A stretch of DNA of 64,000 nt from Scatophagus argus (GCF_020382885.2 NC_058512.1:1797001-1861000), one strand, 5' to 3'. Numbered from the stretch's first letter, positions 11,113 through 31,758 are shown. Made by a program: numbers and translations. Notes: generated by a model from the sequence alone, not told the origin.

Positions 11113-14100
11113 ATGAGCAAATCGAAGACCAAAAGCGACAATAAGACGGAAAAGGCTTTGGCTGCGGAGAAAGAGCAGTTCGGTAAACAGCAGGTGAGCT
11201 TTTATTTTACGGCACAATTAAATTTTTTGTACCTGGAAGACGATGTTTTGTTTATTCAGGTTCCACGCACGGTTTTATAGCGAAACTCTGCTAAATGAAG
11301 TCTGGTTGAATGGAACATTTAAGGAGATTTATTTTAGTATTAGAAGACGAACAACCAGCAAAGAAAGTTTAATGTTTCAGTGAAAATACTGTAAGCTTTT
11401 ATTCTGCTGCTCAGAGAAAGTCTTGTCCCCCCCGGCTGCCGTGAATCCATCTCCGTCTCTCTGCCGGTCGTGTCTGTTTCCTTCCAGCAGCCTCATGGTG
11501 TCTCTCGGGGACGCTGATCCTCATGTCTCTCGTCTCATTTCTTTCAGCTCCACAGCATCAGCAAAACCGTCACCTCCGCCGAGGTGCCGCCCAAAGAGAA
11601 ATATGTGCGCAGTATCCTTTTTTAGAAATGTATTTCACAACAAGTGGACTGAATTGGTTCAAACAAGCCACACTGAGCAGCTCTGGGAGGCATTTAGTCA
11701 CAAACCAAAGTGTTGGACGCACTGAAAGTTTGCCCTGATGATGGCGTCAGATGAAAAGTTGAAGCGACTGACAAAAGTTTGATCCTGAGGGGAAATGAAC
11801 TTGTTTCTCATTCTGTAGTGGTCTCTCTGAACAATGGAGACAAAGACAGGGGGACAGAGAGGGACCAGAGTAGGGGCTGAGTCTCCTGGAGGAAGGAGAT
11901 CAAGGTCTGAGGATCCTAAACGTGAACCTCGTGGCCTTCAGGGTTCACTAAAGTGAGCAGGTTACGTCCTCTGGGACCTGCTGACGTCTGCACGTTTGGT
12001 GCCAAACCACCAAGTGGGAAAACAGTCAGGATTAACAAAATCATTAGGATTCACATACTGGGAACCTAATGAGCAAAGCTCACTGTAATGCGTTTTAAAG
12101 TTGTCCTGATGTTCCTCTCTGAGAGCACAGATGTCGGCCTCTGAGTGGTGGCTTTAGAGGGAAAGTGGAAGGATTAAGTGTCTGTACAAACTTAAACTGA
12201 ATTATCTCCTGACGTGTCTCCACCACAAGCATTTTTCCTTGACCGCAGTGAAGACATCATCATGGGGACGCATAAGGAGACTGGAGCTGCCACCTTCTGG
12301 TCCTACGCCCTCAACCTGCCTCTGTCCAGCAACTCCATGATCAGCTGGAAGTTCTGCTACCTGCTGCACAAAGTGCTGCGGGACGGACACCGGAACGTCA
12401 GTTGGTCCCCTCAGCCTTCGTTTGCTCTGCTTCGTGCTGCTGCTGTTGATGTCTAACTGCTGTTGTTTCTGTCTGACCCGCAGTCTGTCAGAGATTCTCA
12501 CCGTCACTGCCGCAACGTCAAGGACATGGGCGTCCTCTGGGTGAGTGGACGGGAGACGCATCTCATACTGAAGTAAAAGTACCCCGCAGCGAGTTAAAGT
12601 CCTGCACGCAGTCCTGTCAGCAGGGACGTCTTCAAAACGTCCAATCAGTGAAACTTTTCTGTCTTCGTATCTCAAATTTTAGCCACTTTGTTTATTAACC
12701 CACTTTGTGTGTTCAGAAATTCCTCGCAGCCAGCAGCTGGAGATTTAAATTTAAAATGAAAGGATCCTAACAGTTTTGTAAAGTCAGCTTTGCTGTTTTG
12801 TGTCGTGCACACAAACCAGCACGTCAACAGATGACAGCTTTTAAATGTTTAATACTTTAAATGTTTTCTCTCCCAGGGAAACCTGCATGATCGTTATGGC
12901 CACCTGGTTGCCCTGTACGCCAAATTCCTGTTCCTGAAAATGGAATTTCACTCCAAGGTAACAGATGAACATCTGTCTCGATTTGTTCTGTGGTTCACGT
13001 GGTTTTATGTGACGGACTCAGGATGATGAGACCGGCTCTGCTCCACAGCACAAGGTGATCCCAGGCAACCTGGAGGCCAGCGATGAGACTTTGGAGAAGG
13101 AAGCAGGAAGTGACACGACCAAAGTGTAAGTTTTCCCTTCACCGCAGTTTGCTCGCGTTGTGTTTTCCCATTAGGTCAAATGTGGGTTTTGTGTATTGTA
13201 GGTTAGATATGACACAGGAGCTGCTGGACTACCTGGATGCTGGACTGAAGATGTCTGAGACAGGTGAGACTTTCTGGCTTCCTGATCGTGACTGTAGCTC
13301 TCTTTAAATCTCTAAATAAATATCTAGTCCCAGTTTTTTAAAACAGGCTCAGTCATTTCCTCTGACAGCTGGACACTGTAGGTTTTGGTGGATTTGTTGG
13401 GGACTATTTTCAGCGGCGGATTAATCCACATTTGGTGGACTGTGAGCGCTTGTGGCAGCATGGTGGCAGTAGGATGGTTATAAAATTATAAAATACCCGA
13501 AGGCTCATCCTTTAATTTGTGCTTTCCAAAGCTCTGCGTCAGCTGGACGCCAACGGGGCCAAATCCACGACTCCGGCTGGACAGTGCAGACTGACCCCCC
13601 TGATCCCCCTCATACTGGACTGCAGCTTCCTCTACCACTTCTCTGTCCTCTTGATGTTCAAGCTTCACAGCCGTGAGTGACACAGAGTTTGTTTTGCTCA
13701 GTCGAACCTGAGTGCGTTAAATCAGGCGTTAAGTCCATCGCCTTGGTTTGCTCTGCAGGCATCTCTCCGGACGTTCTTCTGGGACATCGGGAGCGCTTCC
13801 GTGATCTGTTCACGAGGTAGGTTATCAGCACCGTCGGACAGAAGCACACTTTGGTGTCCCTCGTGGGTCGTGTCGGTGACAGTTGTTCTTCTGCAGCCTC
13901 ACACAGTTCTTCGACAGAGCCAGAGAAATGGAGTTCTTCAAAAGTGTCATCCAGATCCCAGACCTCCCGGACGTAAGCGACATGTTTCCATGAACGTCTC
14001 CACACGTGCACCAAAGGTCAAAAGTTTGGACTCAGCCGCCACAAGAGCTTAACTCAGTGCAGTCAGATCTCTGATGCTCTTAGGCTGTTGAAAGTCCTTT

Positions 14101-17050
14101 CTACAACCACATGTTAGTTTGTGTGAAGGGTTTGTTTTGTGCAGGAGAACAAAGACGCCTCTGTGCAACAGCTCAATAAGAATATAAGAAATCTGCACTG
14201 TGAAGAAGAAGAACACCTGTGGTTTCACATTATGCTGCGTTGTCTGTTTTCTCTGTGTGCTAAACTGCACAACAGTATCTTTTGTTTTTTGAGCTCTTTG
14301 CTATTCATTCACACTGCACCAATGCAGACAGGAAGTTTGCATGACGTGACCGTGGCTCAGAACGGGGCACCCCTGAACCAGAGACTCAGGACTCTGTGTA
14401 AATTATTTATTCACTGAATTTACAGGAAATGCAGCGATATCTGGATGTGAAATGACCTACATCGAGGTTTACTCACAGGTGCACAGTAATGTCCACAGCA
14501 AGCTGGAATGAACAGGCGTGTTGCTTTGGCAGATCTGATAAAACTTCAGAATAAAAATAAAAGGTAGGCGTAGGGTTGTCTCTAGTGTAAATGCAAAAAA
14601 TGCATTTGGTATCTAAAAAGAATAACATAAACGCGGCAGGTGAGTCCAAACTTCTGACCAGTCGTGCACAAAAATTTGTGTCATGTGGTTTTCCATCGTG
14701 CACACGTATTTTACTTTTTAAAACCAAACAGGCTCCCCCCAACTTCCTCCGAGCCGCCGCCTTGGGTGAATATAAGAAGCCGGTGGTGGTGCTGCCCAAA
14801 GAGGAGCATCACGACGAGGAGGAAGCCGAGCCGCAGCCAGAGTTCAGGGAGGCCCCACAGATGCCACAGGTGGGCTGACATCCAAGTCCTGAGATAAATA
14901 ATGTTTTCCACCGGTTTTCCTCACATCACGGCCAACTTTTTCTTCACGACAGTACTATCTGCTCAACCAAATGGGAGCACCTGATGCCTCACATGAGCAG
15001 AGGGAATCGGAGAACGACAGTCTGAAGAGGGAACTCGAGGTGCTGAAACCAGAACTCCAGCTGATCAAGACCGAGGTGAGCTGGACGTCCTGGTGCCGAG
15101 ATCCCGCGTGGCGTGTCGCACATGTCTCTCCTGTTGCTTACTGCACATTTCCCTCCGTGTTCCTCCTCACCTCAGGCCCAGAGGTGCGTGACTGAACTGA
15201 AGGCTCAGGTGAACCGCCTGGAGGCCGAAGTCGAGGACCAGCGCACCCACAAGCAGATAGCCATGGTGGAAAACGAACACCTGCGGATGGAAGTGGAGGC
15301 TCTGCGGTGCGCCAATGTCGCCAGCGCCGGAGCTCAGATCGGACTCAAGGAGGCAGACAGTGAGTATGCAGATCCACGTCCAGGTGAGGACAGCCATACG
15401 ACTGGAGCTGAATCTGAAGTCTTCATGTTGTCTGCACGCAGCTCGAGCTCAGGCGGCGGAGGTTCGCTTCACTCAGCTCAAAGAGAGACACGCTGAGCTG
15501 ATCACCAGTCACGCTGACTTAATGAAGAAGGTAAACTGCCCGCCGTCCGTGATGAAATGTTTCTCGAGGTGTTTTCAGTTATTCTGAAATGTTATTGGTT
15601 GTCTCTGCGTCTGTGCAGAACGCCGACACGGTGAGGCTGCTGTCGAGCACAAAACAAGAGCAAGACGATTTGCTGAGATCCAGACAGAAACTGGAAAACG
15701 AGTTGGAAAGTTTACAACAGGAGAAAAGAAACATGGTGAGACGTCCACAACCACAACCAGAGTAGAGCTGATAGCAGCTCCTGGCCCTCATCTGTCCAGG
15801 CCGTTTGAGTGCCGTGACCTCTGACTGGGTGTCTCCTCCGCTCAACAGGTGAATCAGCGACAGGAGGAGGTTCAGCGCCTGAACCAAGAGCTGCTGGAGC
15901 AAAGAGCAGAGCTGGCTCTCCTTCGCAGTTCTCTGGACAACAAAGAGAAGGTGAGACCCAGAGGTTGAAATCACGAATCGCTTTACTGATTCGACTCACG
16001 TCGTTCAAAGAGTTTCAGTATGAACAACAGTACGTGAAGACATCGGCGTTCAGTGACAGAGAAATACTCCAGTACCTTGAACATGTCTTGAGAGACAGTA
16101 AATGTACTCCTTTCCAGCGCTGTGATACCACAAACAGAACAGATCAGTTCTTCATATCAGCTCATTCAGACGTGTTTGTGTGTCTTCAGGAGGGATCTCA
16201 GGTGAGCAGCAGCCTGGCAACTCTGCAGGCCGAGCGTGATGTGCTGCTGCGCTCCGCCAAAGAGAAAGACGCTGAGATTTCCTCTCTGAGACAACAGGCT
16301 CAACAGCAGCAGAGCTCGCTGGACCTGGACAGAGACAGACTGACCCGAGAGCTGGAGGCTCTGAGGGCTCAGCTGCAGCAGCAGGTACCGGCTGAGGATG
16401 GAGGCACAGCCACACCTTAATAATACATGATATTTAAATTTAAAATAATTGCAAAATACTTACTAATACTAATTCAAAAACTGTCTGATTTTGGGCCGAA
16501 CTGTCCCTTTAAATAAAGGATGCGAATACGTCTTCTAACACTGGAAGGTGATGAAGTGAAAAGTACTCACACATAAACTCGTCTTGCCTTTTTGCAGCTC
16601 GCCATCAACGCGGAGCAGAAGTTGGAGATCGACAGGCTGAAACGGGAGCTGGACTCGACGCGAGCCGAGCTGGCGCGTGCCAACGGCGTCCTGCAGAGCA
16701 GAGAGATGGTGGGAATGTTTGCACTAACCCCTCTGACGTCGCTGACAAGTCCTCCTCCTGAGGTCACTGATTCCTGTTTTGATCCACAGAGTGGCAACCA
16801 GCTGAGCAGCGCACTAGCAGGGCTGCAGGTGGAGAAGGAGGCGCTGCTGCGCTCGGTGAGGGACCAGGAGGCCGAGCTGAACTCCCTCAGGCAGCAGGCT
16901 CAGCTCCACCAGAGCTCCCTGGAGCAGGAGAGGCACAGGAGCAGCATGGAGCTGGGAAGCCTACACGCTCAGCTACAGCAACAGGTGCTGCGCCGGGTTC
17001 ACGACTGCACGCCATAGCTGCTGTGAGCTTCACGGGGGTTAGCTGCTGAT

Positions 17051-17098
<48 letters not shown>

Positions 17099-18215
17099 CA
17101 AACCAGGCCTGCCATGAAGGCGAGCTGGCCCACAAGCTGCAGGAGGAGCAGTTCAGCCTGCTGCAGTGTGCTGTGGTGGAGGCGGAGGGAATCATACTGG
17201 ATGCTGTGGCCAAACTGGACGACCCCATACACGTGTGCTGCATCAGCTCACCTGGTAAAACCTCATCCTCACCTGCCATACACTCCATTAGCGGTCAGAC
17301 TATAGTCCATCCACTATTTACTTTTGAGTATGAGAGAATCTAGATAAATTGGAGTTTGAATTCATGAGAGCCTTAAGGTTCAAACCTTTAATGTCCCCTC
17401 AGATCAGATGATTAAATATGGATTGTTCTGCTGAACCCTGCAGGTTAGGGTTAAAGTGCTGCACCTGTTCACCAGCCCTCCGTCCGTTTTTCAGATTATT
17501 TGGTGAATCGAGCTGAAATCACGTTGGCTTCTGTGGATAAAATGCAGCAGAGTCACATGGTCTACCTGGGCAACAGGAACGGTGAGTATGTGTGTGTGTG
17601 TTCAGGTTCGGAGATGCCGCAGGACGTTACCTCGGCGTATCTGACGCCGCTCTGTCCTTTCCCAGATGCCAGCGGTTTGTTGCGAGCCGTCACTCAGTTC
17701 TCCCATCTCGCCGCCGACACCATCGTCAACGGAGCGGCGACGTCACACTCCGCTCCCACCGACCAGGCTGACTGTAAGAGACGCACACCTTCTCGCCGCG
17801 ACTGAACGCATTATGGACGAACAGTAAACGGTCCTCCCTCCTCCCGTCTCTTTGTCTCGTGCAGGGTTAACTGACAGCTGTCGGGACTGCGCTAACAGCT
17901 GCCTGCTGTTCCTGAAGGACCTGAAGCTTCAGGCCACTTTAGCGAGAGCAGATCCGTCTGCAGTGCGCTACACCGTCCAACGCATCCTCGCTTTGGGACA
18001 GGTGAGACCGTTTGACCTTCATCAGGGTAACAAACATCTGGCTTTTGTTGTCAGTGTTACAAGAGGACAATCAGCATTCATGTGTGGGATTCGTGTTTAG
18101 GATTTACGTCCAAAAGGGCAAGATGTGCTGAAAGAGGAGCTGGGAGACATGGTGGACAAAGAGATGATTGCAACATCGACCGCCATTGAAGAGGCTGTCC
18201 TGCGAATGGACGTAA

Positions 18216-18255
<40 letters not shown>

Positions 18256-20637
18256 CGTGACAGATAAACCTGGATCACACCTTCACCTGGTGATGCTCAA
18301 CACCTGCTCGTTTTGCTCCTCAGGAGATAATGACTCAGGCCAAGAGAGACACGAGTGGCGTTAAGCTGGAGGTCAACCAGAGGTAAGACGAACCCTGTGG
18401 CATCTCGAAAGCTTCTCTCCTTCGCTTTCTTCATCTGTTTTATCTTCTCTTTCCTCTCAGTATCCTGGGATCCTGCTCAGACCTCATGAAGGTGAGACGC
18501 CTGTCTGCTTTCTCTAAACTCATTTCTGTGAGCTCGGCGTTCGTTTTCACCCAGCGTTTCTTTTCCCTGCAGGCCGTTCACATGCTGGTGACAGCTGCCA
18601 CTGACCTACAAAAGGACATCGTGGAAGGAGGACGGGTGAGTCGGCGGGACAACGTGTTGCCGTTTAAGATCTTCTCACAGTCTCGCATTTATCAAACTTC
18701 TTAGAATTAAACTCAAGGATTAACCGAGAAAGAGGAAGTCATAAAAATAAAACCCATAAGCTTCTGCTGGGGGCGGCGAAGGGGACATGTCCTCCTCACT
18801 TTTACAGACCACGAGACGGTGTCCTCTTACTGTCCAGATGAGAGAAGCTTTGCAAACAGTAGCTAACACTCATTGTCTGTAGTGAGCCGCTTGTATCTGT
18901 TCTACCTGTAGGGGGCAGCATCCATCACAGAATTTTATGCCAAAAACTCTCGGTGGACCGAAGGACTCATCTCTGCCTCCAAAGCTGTGGGCTGGGGCGC
19001 CACTCAGCTGCTGTAAGCGTCAGCACACACACACACACACACACACACACGTGTTGAACCTGAATAGCAAAGTGTTTGACGAAGCTGCGTGTCCTCCTCT
19101 TCGCTGTCAGAGAGTCAGCTGACCGGGTTGTGGGTGAAAACGGCAGATACGAGGAGCTCATCGCCTCCTCGCACGAGATCGCTGCGAGCACCGCACAGCT
19201 GGTCGCTGCCTCGAAGGTACAGACTCACGTCTCTGTGAAGCCGTCAGATGGCTTCAAATAAACCTCGTGGTGTTTTCCTCCACGACTGAATGATTCGTCG
19301 TGGGTGTCGCTAAATATTCTTAAATTCTGTAATAATTTCAGGTGAAGGCCGACCGCAGCAACAAGAAGCTGCACACGCTGCAGCACGCCTCGCGCCATGT
19401 GAACGACATGGCCGCCGTGGTCGTCACCTCCACCAAACACGGGCAGCAGCAGATCTCCGACCAAGGTGAGGGTTCACATTTTAAAATTTTGGCCTGATGG
19501 TGGCGCCAGATGACGCATTAAGGGTTTGTTAAAGTTCCTATGATTCATCCTGTGGGGACCATGAATGTGTGCAGGATTTCCTCCTGGGTGTGGGTGTATT
19601 TCCGTGTGGACCGGCTCACATTTGTTCCGTCAGCTTTAACCCTGTGGTGTGTTTTCAGGCATAATGGACTTCTCCGGCATGTCTCTGATCAAGCTGAAAA
19701 AGGAGGAAATGGAGGCTCAGGTGAGACTTTAAAGTCCAAACGTTTATCCTCTCGTTTAGCGCCTTCTCCGTCGACAACAGGTACTTGACGATGTTCTTCT
19801 CTGTGGATCTCTCAGGTGAGGGTTCTGCAGCTGGAGAACGAGTTGGAGCAGGAGCGAGTCCGTCTGGGGGAGCTGAGGAAGAGGCACTACGATCTCGGCG
19901 ACTCTGAGGCCGCTGGCGACGACGCCGCGGACGGAGCCGACAGCTTCCCGCCGCCGCCACCGCCAACTCTGCTCGACTCCACTCCCGTGCCTCAGTCTTT
20001 CTCCCAGACACAGCCGTACCTCAGCACCCAGAGCTTTGCAAAGGCCAGTCCCCTGGCACCGGCTCAAACACAGCCCTACTCGCTGCCTCAGTCTTACACA
20101 CCATCACACACCTACTCACAGGCCCAAGCCTACACGCCTCCTCAGTCTTACACGCCTCCTCAGTCTTACACGCCTCCTCAGCCCTACACGCCTCCTCAGC
20201 CTTACACGCCTCCTCAGCCCTACACGCCTCCTCAGCCCTACGTTCCTCAGACCTACACCTCCTCCCAGCCTTACGTCCCGGCTCAGCCTTACACACCAAA
20301 CCCAAGCCAAAGCTACTTAAAACCCCAGTCCTACTCTCTGTCACAGCCCTCGTCACACACATCCAGCCTCTCCCGTCCTCATTCTCCGTCTCCGTCCCAG
20401 GCGACCCCGCAGAACGCCACAGAGCCGTCAACGAAGCCGGCGTCAAAGAAATCCAACATCTTCATCAAATCTGGCAACCTGCTGAAGAACGCGGTAAGCA
20501 AACCTTATTGGCCACAGCTGGATATTCGTCAGGTGTGATCAACAGAAGGATCATTTGAGTAGATGGTGTAAATAACCCTTAAAAATCTGTCTTTTTTCCA
20601 GTTCAAACGAGGTGAAACTGGAACAGGAGAATCCTGA
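11113..20637 (+). CDS. hip1r: Huntingtin-interacting protein 1-related (HIP1R), long form
   Basis: Endocytic adaptor that links clathrin light chain and phosphoinositides to F-actin. The 33 coding exons are 11113-11193, 11548-11611, 12254-12396, 12484-12540, 12877-12957, 13049-13125, 13202-13263, 13532-13672, 13759-13816, 13897-13972, 14732-14869, 14953-15075, 15176-15359, 15442-15530, 15619-15735, 15849-15950, 16190-16384, 16598-16708, 16790-16984, 17107-17254, 17495-17581, 17666-17773, 17865-18001, 18101-18211, 18324-18382, 18461-18491, 18573-18635, 18912-19012, 19111-19216, 19342-19465, 19659-19720, 19816-20493 and 20602-20637. They sum to 3945 nt, all phases agreeing (1314 aa; human is 1068). 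The ANTH domain covers about 28-290 (FWSYALNLPLSSNSMISWKF, VLRDGH), the coiled coil about 340-720 and the THATCH/I-LWEQ actin-binding domain about 770-1080 (FYAKNSRWTEGLISASKAVG, YEELIASSHEIAASTAQL). A disordered Tyr-Pro-Gln tail runs 1105-1303. Intron 2 is U12-type. The extra length comes from a duplicated coiled-coil exon pair and the repeat tail. Confidence 0.97.
11612..12253 (+). other. hip1r: U12-type (minor spliceosome) intron 2 of hip1r
   Basis: The donor is A|GTATCCTTTTT, an exact U12 5' splice site. Near the 3' end TTCCTTGAC (12234-12243) matches the U12 branch consensus TTCCTTRAC, and the AG at 12252-12253 lies about 11 nt beyond the branch A. Only this AG, not the nearer one at 12247-12248, keeps the ANTH frame: phase 1, giving ...KYVR-N-IIMGTHKETGA against human ...KHARRIILGTHHEKGA. 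Confidence 0.85.
15849..16984 (+). repeat. hip1r: Tandem duplication of a coiled-coil exon pair in hip1r
   Basis: Exons 16190-16384 and 16790-16984 are both exactly 195 nt, both phase 0 and encode clearly related helices (LATLQAERDVLLRSAKEKDA with LAGLQVEKEALLRSVRDQEA; both end in AQLQQQ). Their upstream partners, 15849-15950 and 16598-16708, are also alike (RLNQELLEQRAEL with RLKRELDSTRAEL). Human HIP1R has one such pair as I recall it. The extra pair adds about 100 residues, mostly heptad repeats. Confidence 0.8.
17053..17098 (+). repeat. (GT)n microsatellite next to a hip1r acceptor
   Basis: A run of about 20 GT units that ends 8 bp before the acceptor AG of the exon starting at 17107. 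It takes the place of a normal polypyrimidine tract. Confidence 0.9.
18218..18254 (+). repeat. (CA)n microsatellite beside a hip1r donor
   Basis: The CA run begins 6 bp inside the intron after the exon ending at 18211. Confidence 0.9.
19023..19050 (+). repeat. (CA)n microsatellite beside a hip1r donor
   Basis: The CA run begins about 10 bp inside the intron after the exon ending at 19012. Confidence 0.9.
20128..20250 (+). repeat. hip1r: 18-bp coding minisatellite (YTPPQS/P hexapeptide) in hip1r exon 32
   Basis: About seven in-frame 18-bp units (TACACGCCTCCTCAGTCT and variants) encode YTPPQS or YTPPQP. Looser Y-P-Q units lie on both sides (SQPYVPAQPYTPN). Because 18 is a multiple of three, open frames also appear in the other frames and on the other strand, but they are by-products. 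Confidence 0.9.
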
Positions 20638-22062
20638 AGTCTTACTGAAGAACAATCTGACATATGCTGGAAATGTAAACCTCTTGTAATGTGTTAAAAA
20701 CACTGATTTGAATCTGGCTGTGGAAGAACGTTGCAAACGCAGCACGTCATACATAAAACTGTTGTATTTCAGATAAATGTGCAAATTAAACATCGACATA
20801 ATGTTTTCCAGTTTATTTTTGTAATAATCCTGAAGCTTTTATTATGTTACTACTTGCTGTTGTACGCTGAGTTGGTTGATTAAAGATCATAAAATCATGC
20901 GAGGCAGGAGACAGCGGGTATGTTTCTGTGATTCTTCTGATTTACGTTAGTTATTTCTTCCTTTCGTGTCCCACTCAAAGTCCGTCATTGGCTTCAAATG
21001 TGGACGCACGGCACGTTTTCTTGTGACAATAAGCAGGACTATTTGTCCGTCCTGACCAGTGAACGTCTCTTCACGCTGTCAAATGTTCTCACAGCGACCT
21101 CATCTGTCTGTTATTTTTGTCATGCGCAAAACAAACTGCAGTCTCACCACCATGGAAGTAGCCCACTGTAGACTCCCGTGGGGACCGAAGTGGACCTGCG
21201 TCAAAGCAGAAAAGCAAAGGACTGAAACATGCCGGAATTAGACATCTTTACCTTCAAAATAAAACCGTGTTACAACTGCGGTATACTAATCTTCAGAGAG
21301 CAGATTTTTGTTTTCTCCAATCCCGTGAAACCCGTGTGACATTACTGTTGAGTTTCCCTGTTTGGGGATCAGTCCTGTATCTTATCCATATATATTATTT
21401 CTTAACATTCGCTGAAACTTAATTTAAACTCATGAGACTGACAGAATATTATTACGTTAATAGGAGTAATCAATAATATAATTAGAATGTATGATAATGT
21501 GTTAACAATGTGAATCTGCCAAGCAACTAATAACAAAAACTGAAATAAATGTGGAGTAGGAGCAGGCCTATAAAGTAGCCTAAAATGGAAATTACAAGTA
21601 TCTCAGATCTTTGTTTTAAGCACCTGAGTAATTGTATGAAGTCACATTCCATCACTGGAGACAAAAGAAAATCTTTGAAATTTTGACCAACATGGAACTT
21701 GTTGCGACATTGTCGGGAACTGTCATTTTATTTTGAAGCAGCTAACCGGACATTCGCAGTTTCAATATGGCGTACTTGACAATGGTGGCCAGTAGCTTAC
21801 AGAAGGGACAGGCGGGACAGCGATGGGCCACAGCCGATCTTTCTCCCTGACAAATCGAACTACAGTCCGGACTCAGCTGTGGACGATGGAAACGCGGTAG
21901 TTGCGGTGTTTACTGCTGTTTCACGGTGTGTTTGTTTGTGGTTCATGACGCTGAAGCGGTAGAGTTTAGCTAACTTAGCAGAATTGTTCTTGCCGGGGGA
22001 GGAAGTTTTCTGCGGCAGAGGAAACATAATAGGAAACCGGGGAAGGGCCAGACTATCCCGAC
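20638..22062. other. hip1r 3' UTR and hip1r-rilpl1 spacer
   Basis: The hip1r 3' UTR with ATTAAA candidates near 20787 and 20878 is followed by AT-rich sequence without coding signal to about 21680. The last roughly 350 bp (CAATATGGCG near 21764, GC-rich to the ATG) is the likely rilpl1 promoter and 5' UTR. This interval carries the synteny break relative to human 12q24.31. Confidence 0.5.
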
Positions 22063-30268
<8,206 letters not shown>

Positions 30269-31758
30269 TCACCGGAGGGGACTCGTCGAGGTCACTCGAG
30301 CTCCAAAACTCTTAACACTCCGTGCCCATCACTCGACGGCGGCTCGTGAAGAGTCGACCGCACACCAAACCACCGCTAGTGACTCACACCGCAACTGAAA
30401 TATCAAACGTTTGAGGTGAGGAGGCCGAGGGAAAGACGAGGCTCCAGCTTGGATAAAGAAATTCTGAAAACCCCTTTTAAAAAGTTTATCTAAACACCTG
30501 AGAACCGCACTGTGTGTCTCAGTGAGACCCTAAAAACATCGTGTGTGTGCTTCCTGAAGTGCTTCAGCATCAGGCGGCAGCAGAGGACAAGGATGGACAC
30601 TGGGAGGTTGTCGTAGCCGGAGTGGTTGGTGGTATGTTGGTGAACGTGAGAGGGTGAAAAGTGAACGGATGAAGGCTTGGGACTCCAAAATGTGGTGCAG
30701 ATCATCATCAGTCTCCAGATGGCGACTGACGAGTTTTTAAGGTTTTGTCACGTAAAGATGAAGGTTTTATGTCAGAATCCTCGTGGAGCTGAAAGGCAAA
30801 GCTGCACAGAAACACACACAATCACGGCAGCTCGTTCTCACGACGGCAGCAACACCTCCGAGCGCCATCACCGGCGCTCTGCTGTGCAGCTCCACGAGGA
30901 GGACGAGTCCTGGGATCACGTGGGAAATGATGCTTAGAAACGCAACTCGCGAGCCGAAAAACGCCCGACAGATGCTTTTATCGACTGAAATACGGCAAAC
31001 AGAAGGCAAAAACACGTGAGGCGTGTGGTCGGATAAAAACAGATACATGATGAGATGCTGAGTCAGACTAACTCAGAAATAGTAAGTGAATTTCGACTTT
31101 ATATATCTCATAATTTGGCTTTTTAAATCTTCAGCTTTGAATCTTTTTTGACTCAATATCTCATAATTTAGAGTGGGAGTATTTTTGCTTAATGGGCTTA
31201 AAAATGGGCTTCTGTCAGTCGGCTCGTGCGTAAGAGCAGTTGCGTCACGTCACGTTCTGATGATCAGTCAGGTGACGTCACGTGTTTTTAATACCGTCAG
31301 CAAATCCAATGAAAAGAACAAAACCTGGTTCATCTGCTTGGAGCTCTGATGAAAACATCTGATAAAAACCACAGTGTGCATCTGTTTCAGGAAATTATTT
31401 TGCACCTTTTAAAAAGGAACCTGCTCTGTTTCTGTCCTGTTACCCACCGCTGAATCTGATCTTTTCACCAGATCTGTGGAAAAGGTGGAGTAACACCAGT
31501 GTTGTCCTTTAAAATCACGAGTGTCTTCCTGTGAATTTGTTCTGTCTACAAGCCACTGAGCCTGACATTATTTAAAACACAGAATTTCATTTAAAAAAGG
31601 CACTTCTTGCTCCTGAGCTAACAGGAAACCTGAACTAAAGAACAAGTTTTTGCAGGTTTTGCTCCTAAGTAAGGCAAAAGTAAACATTTTTGTATCATTT
31701 GCCATCACCCAAACATCTTAAAAAATACATTAAAATATGCACTTGAAGATTTAGGCTT

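Noticed and set aside
20128-20250. Regular repeat array that could be taken for a CRISPR array
   Set aside because: Units are directly adjacent, 18 bp, coding and without spacers, in a vertebrate gene.
20021-20446. Long ORFs on the minus strand and other frames over the hip1r repeat tail
   Set aside because: The 18-bp period keeps every frame open; only the plus frame joins exons on both sides in phase.
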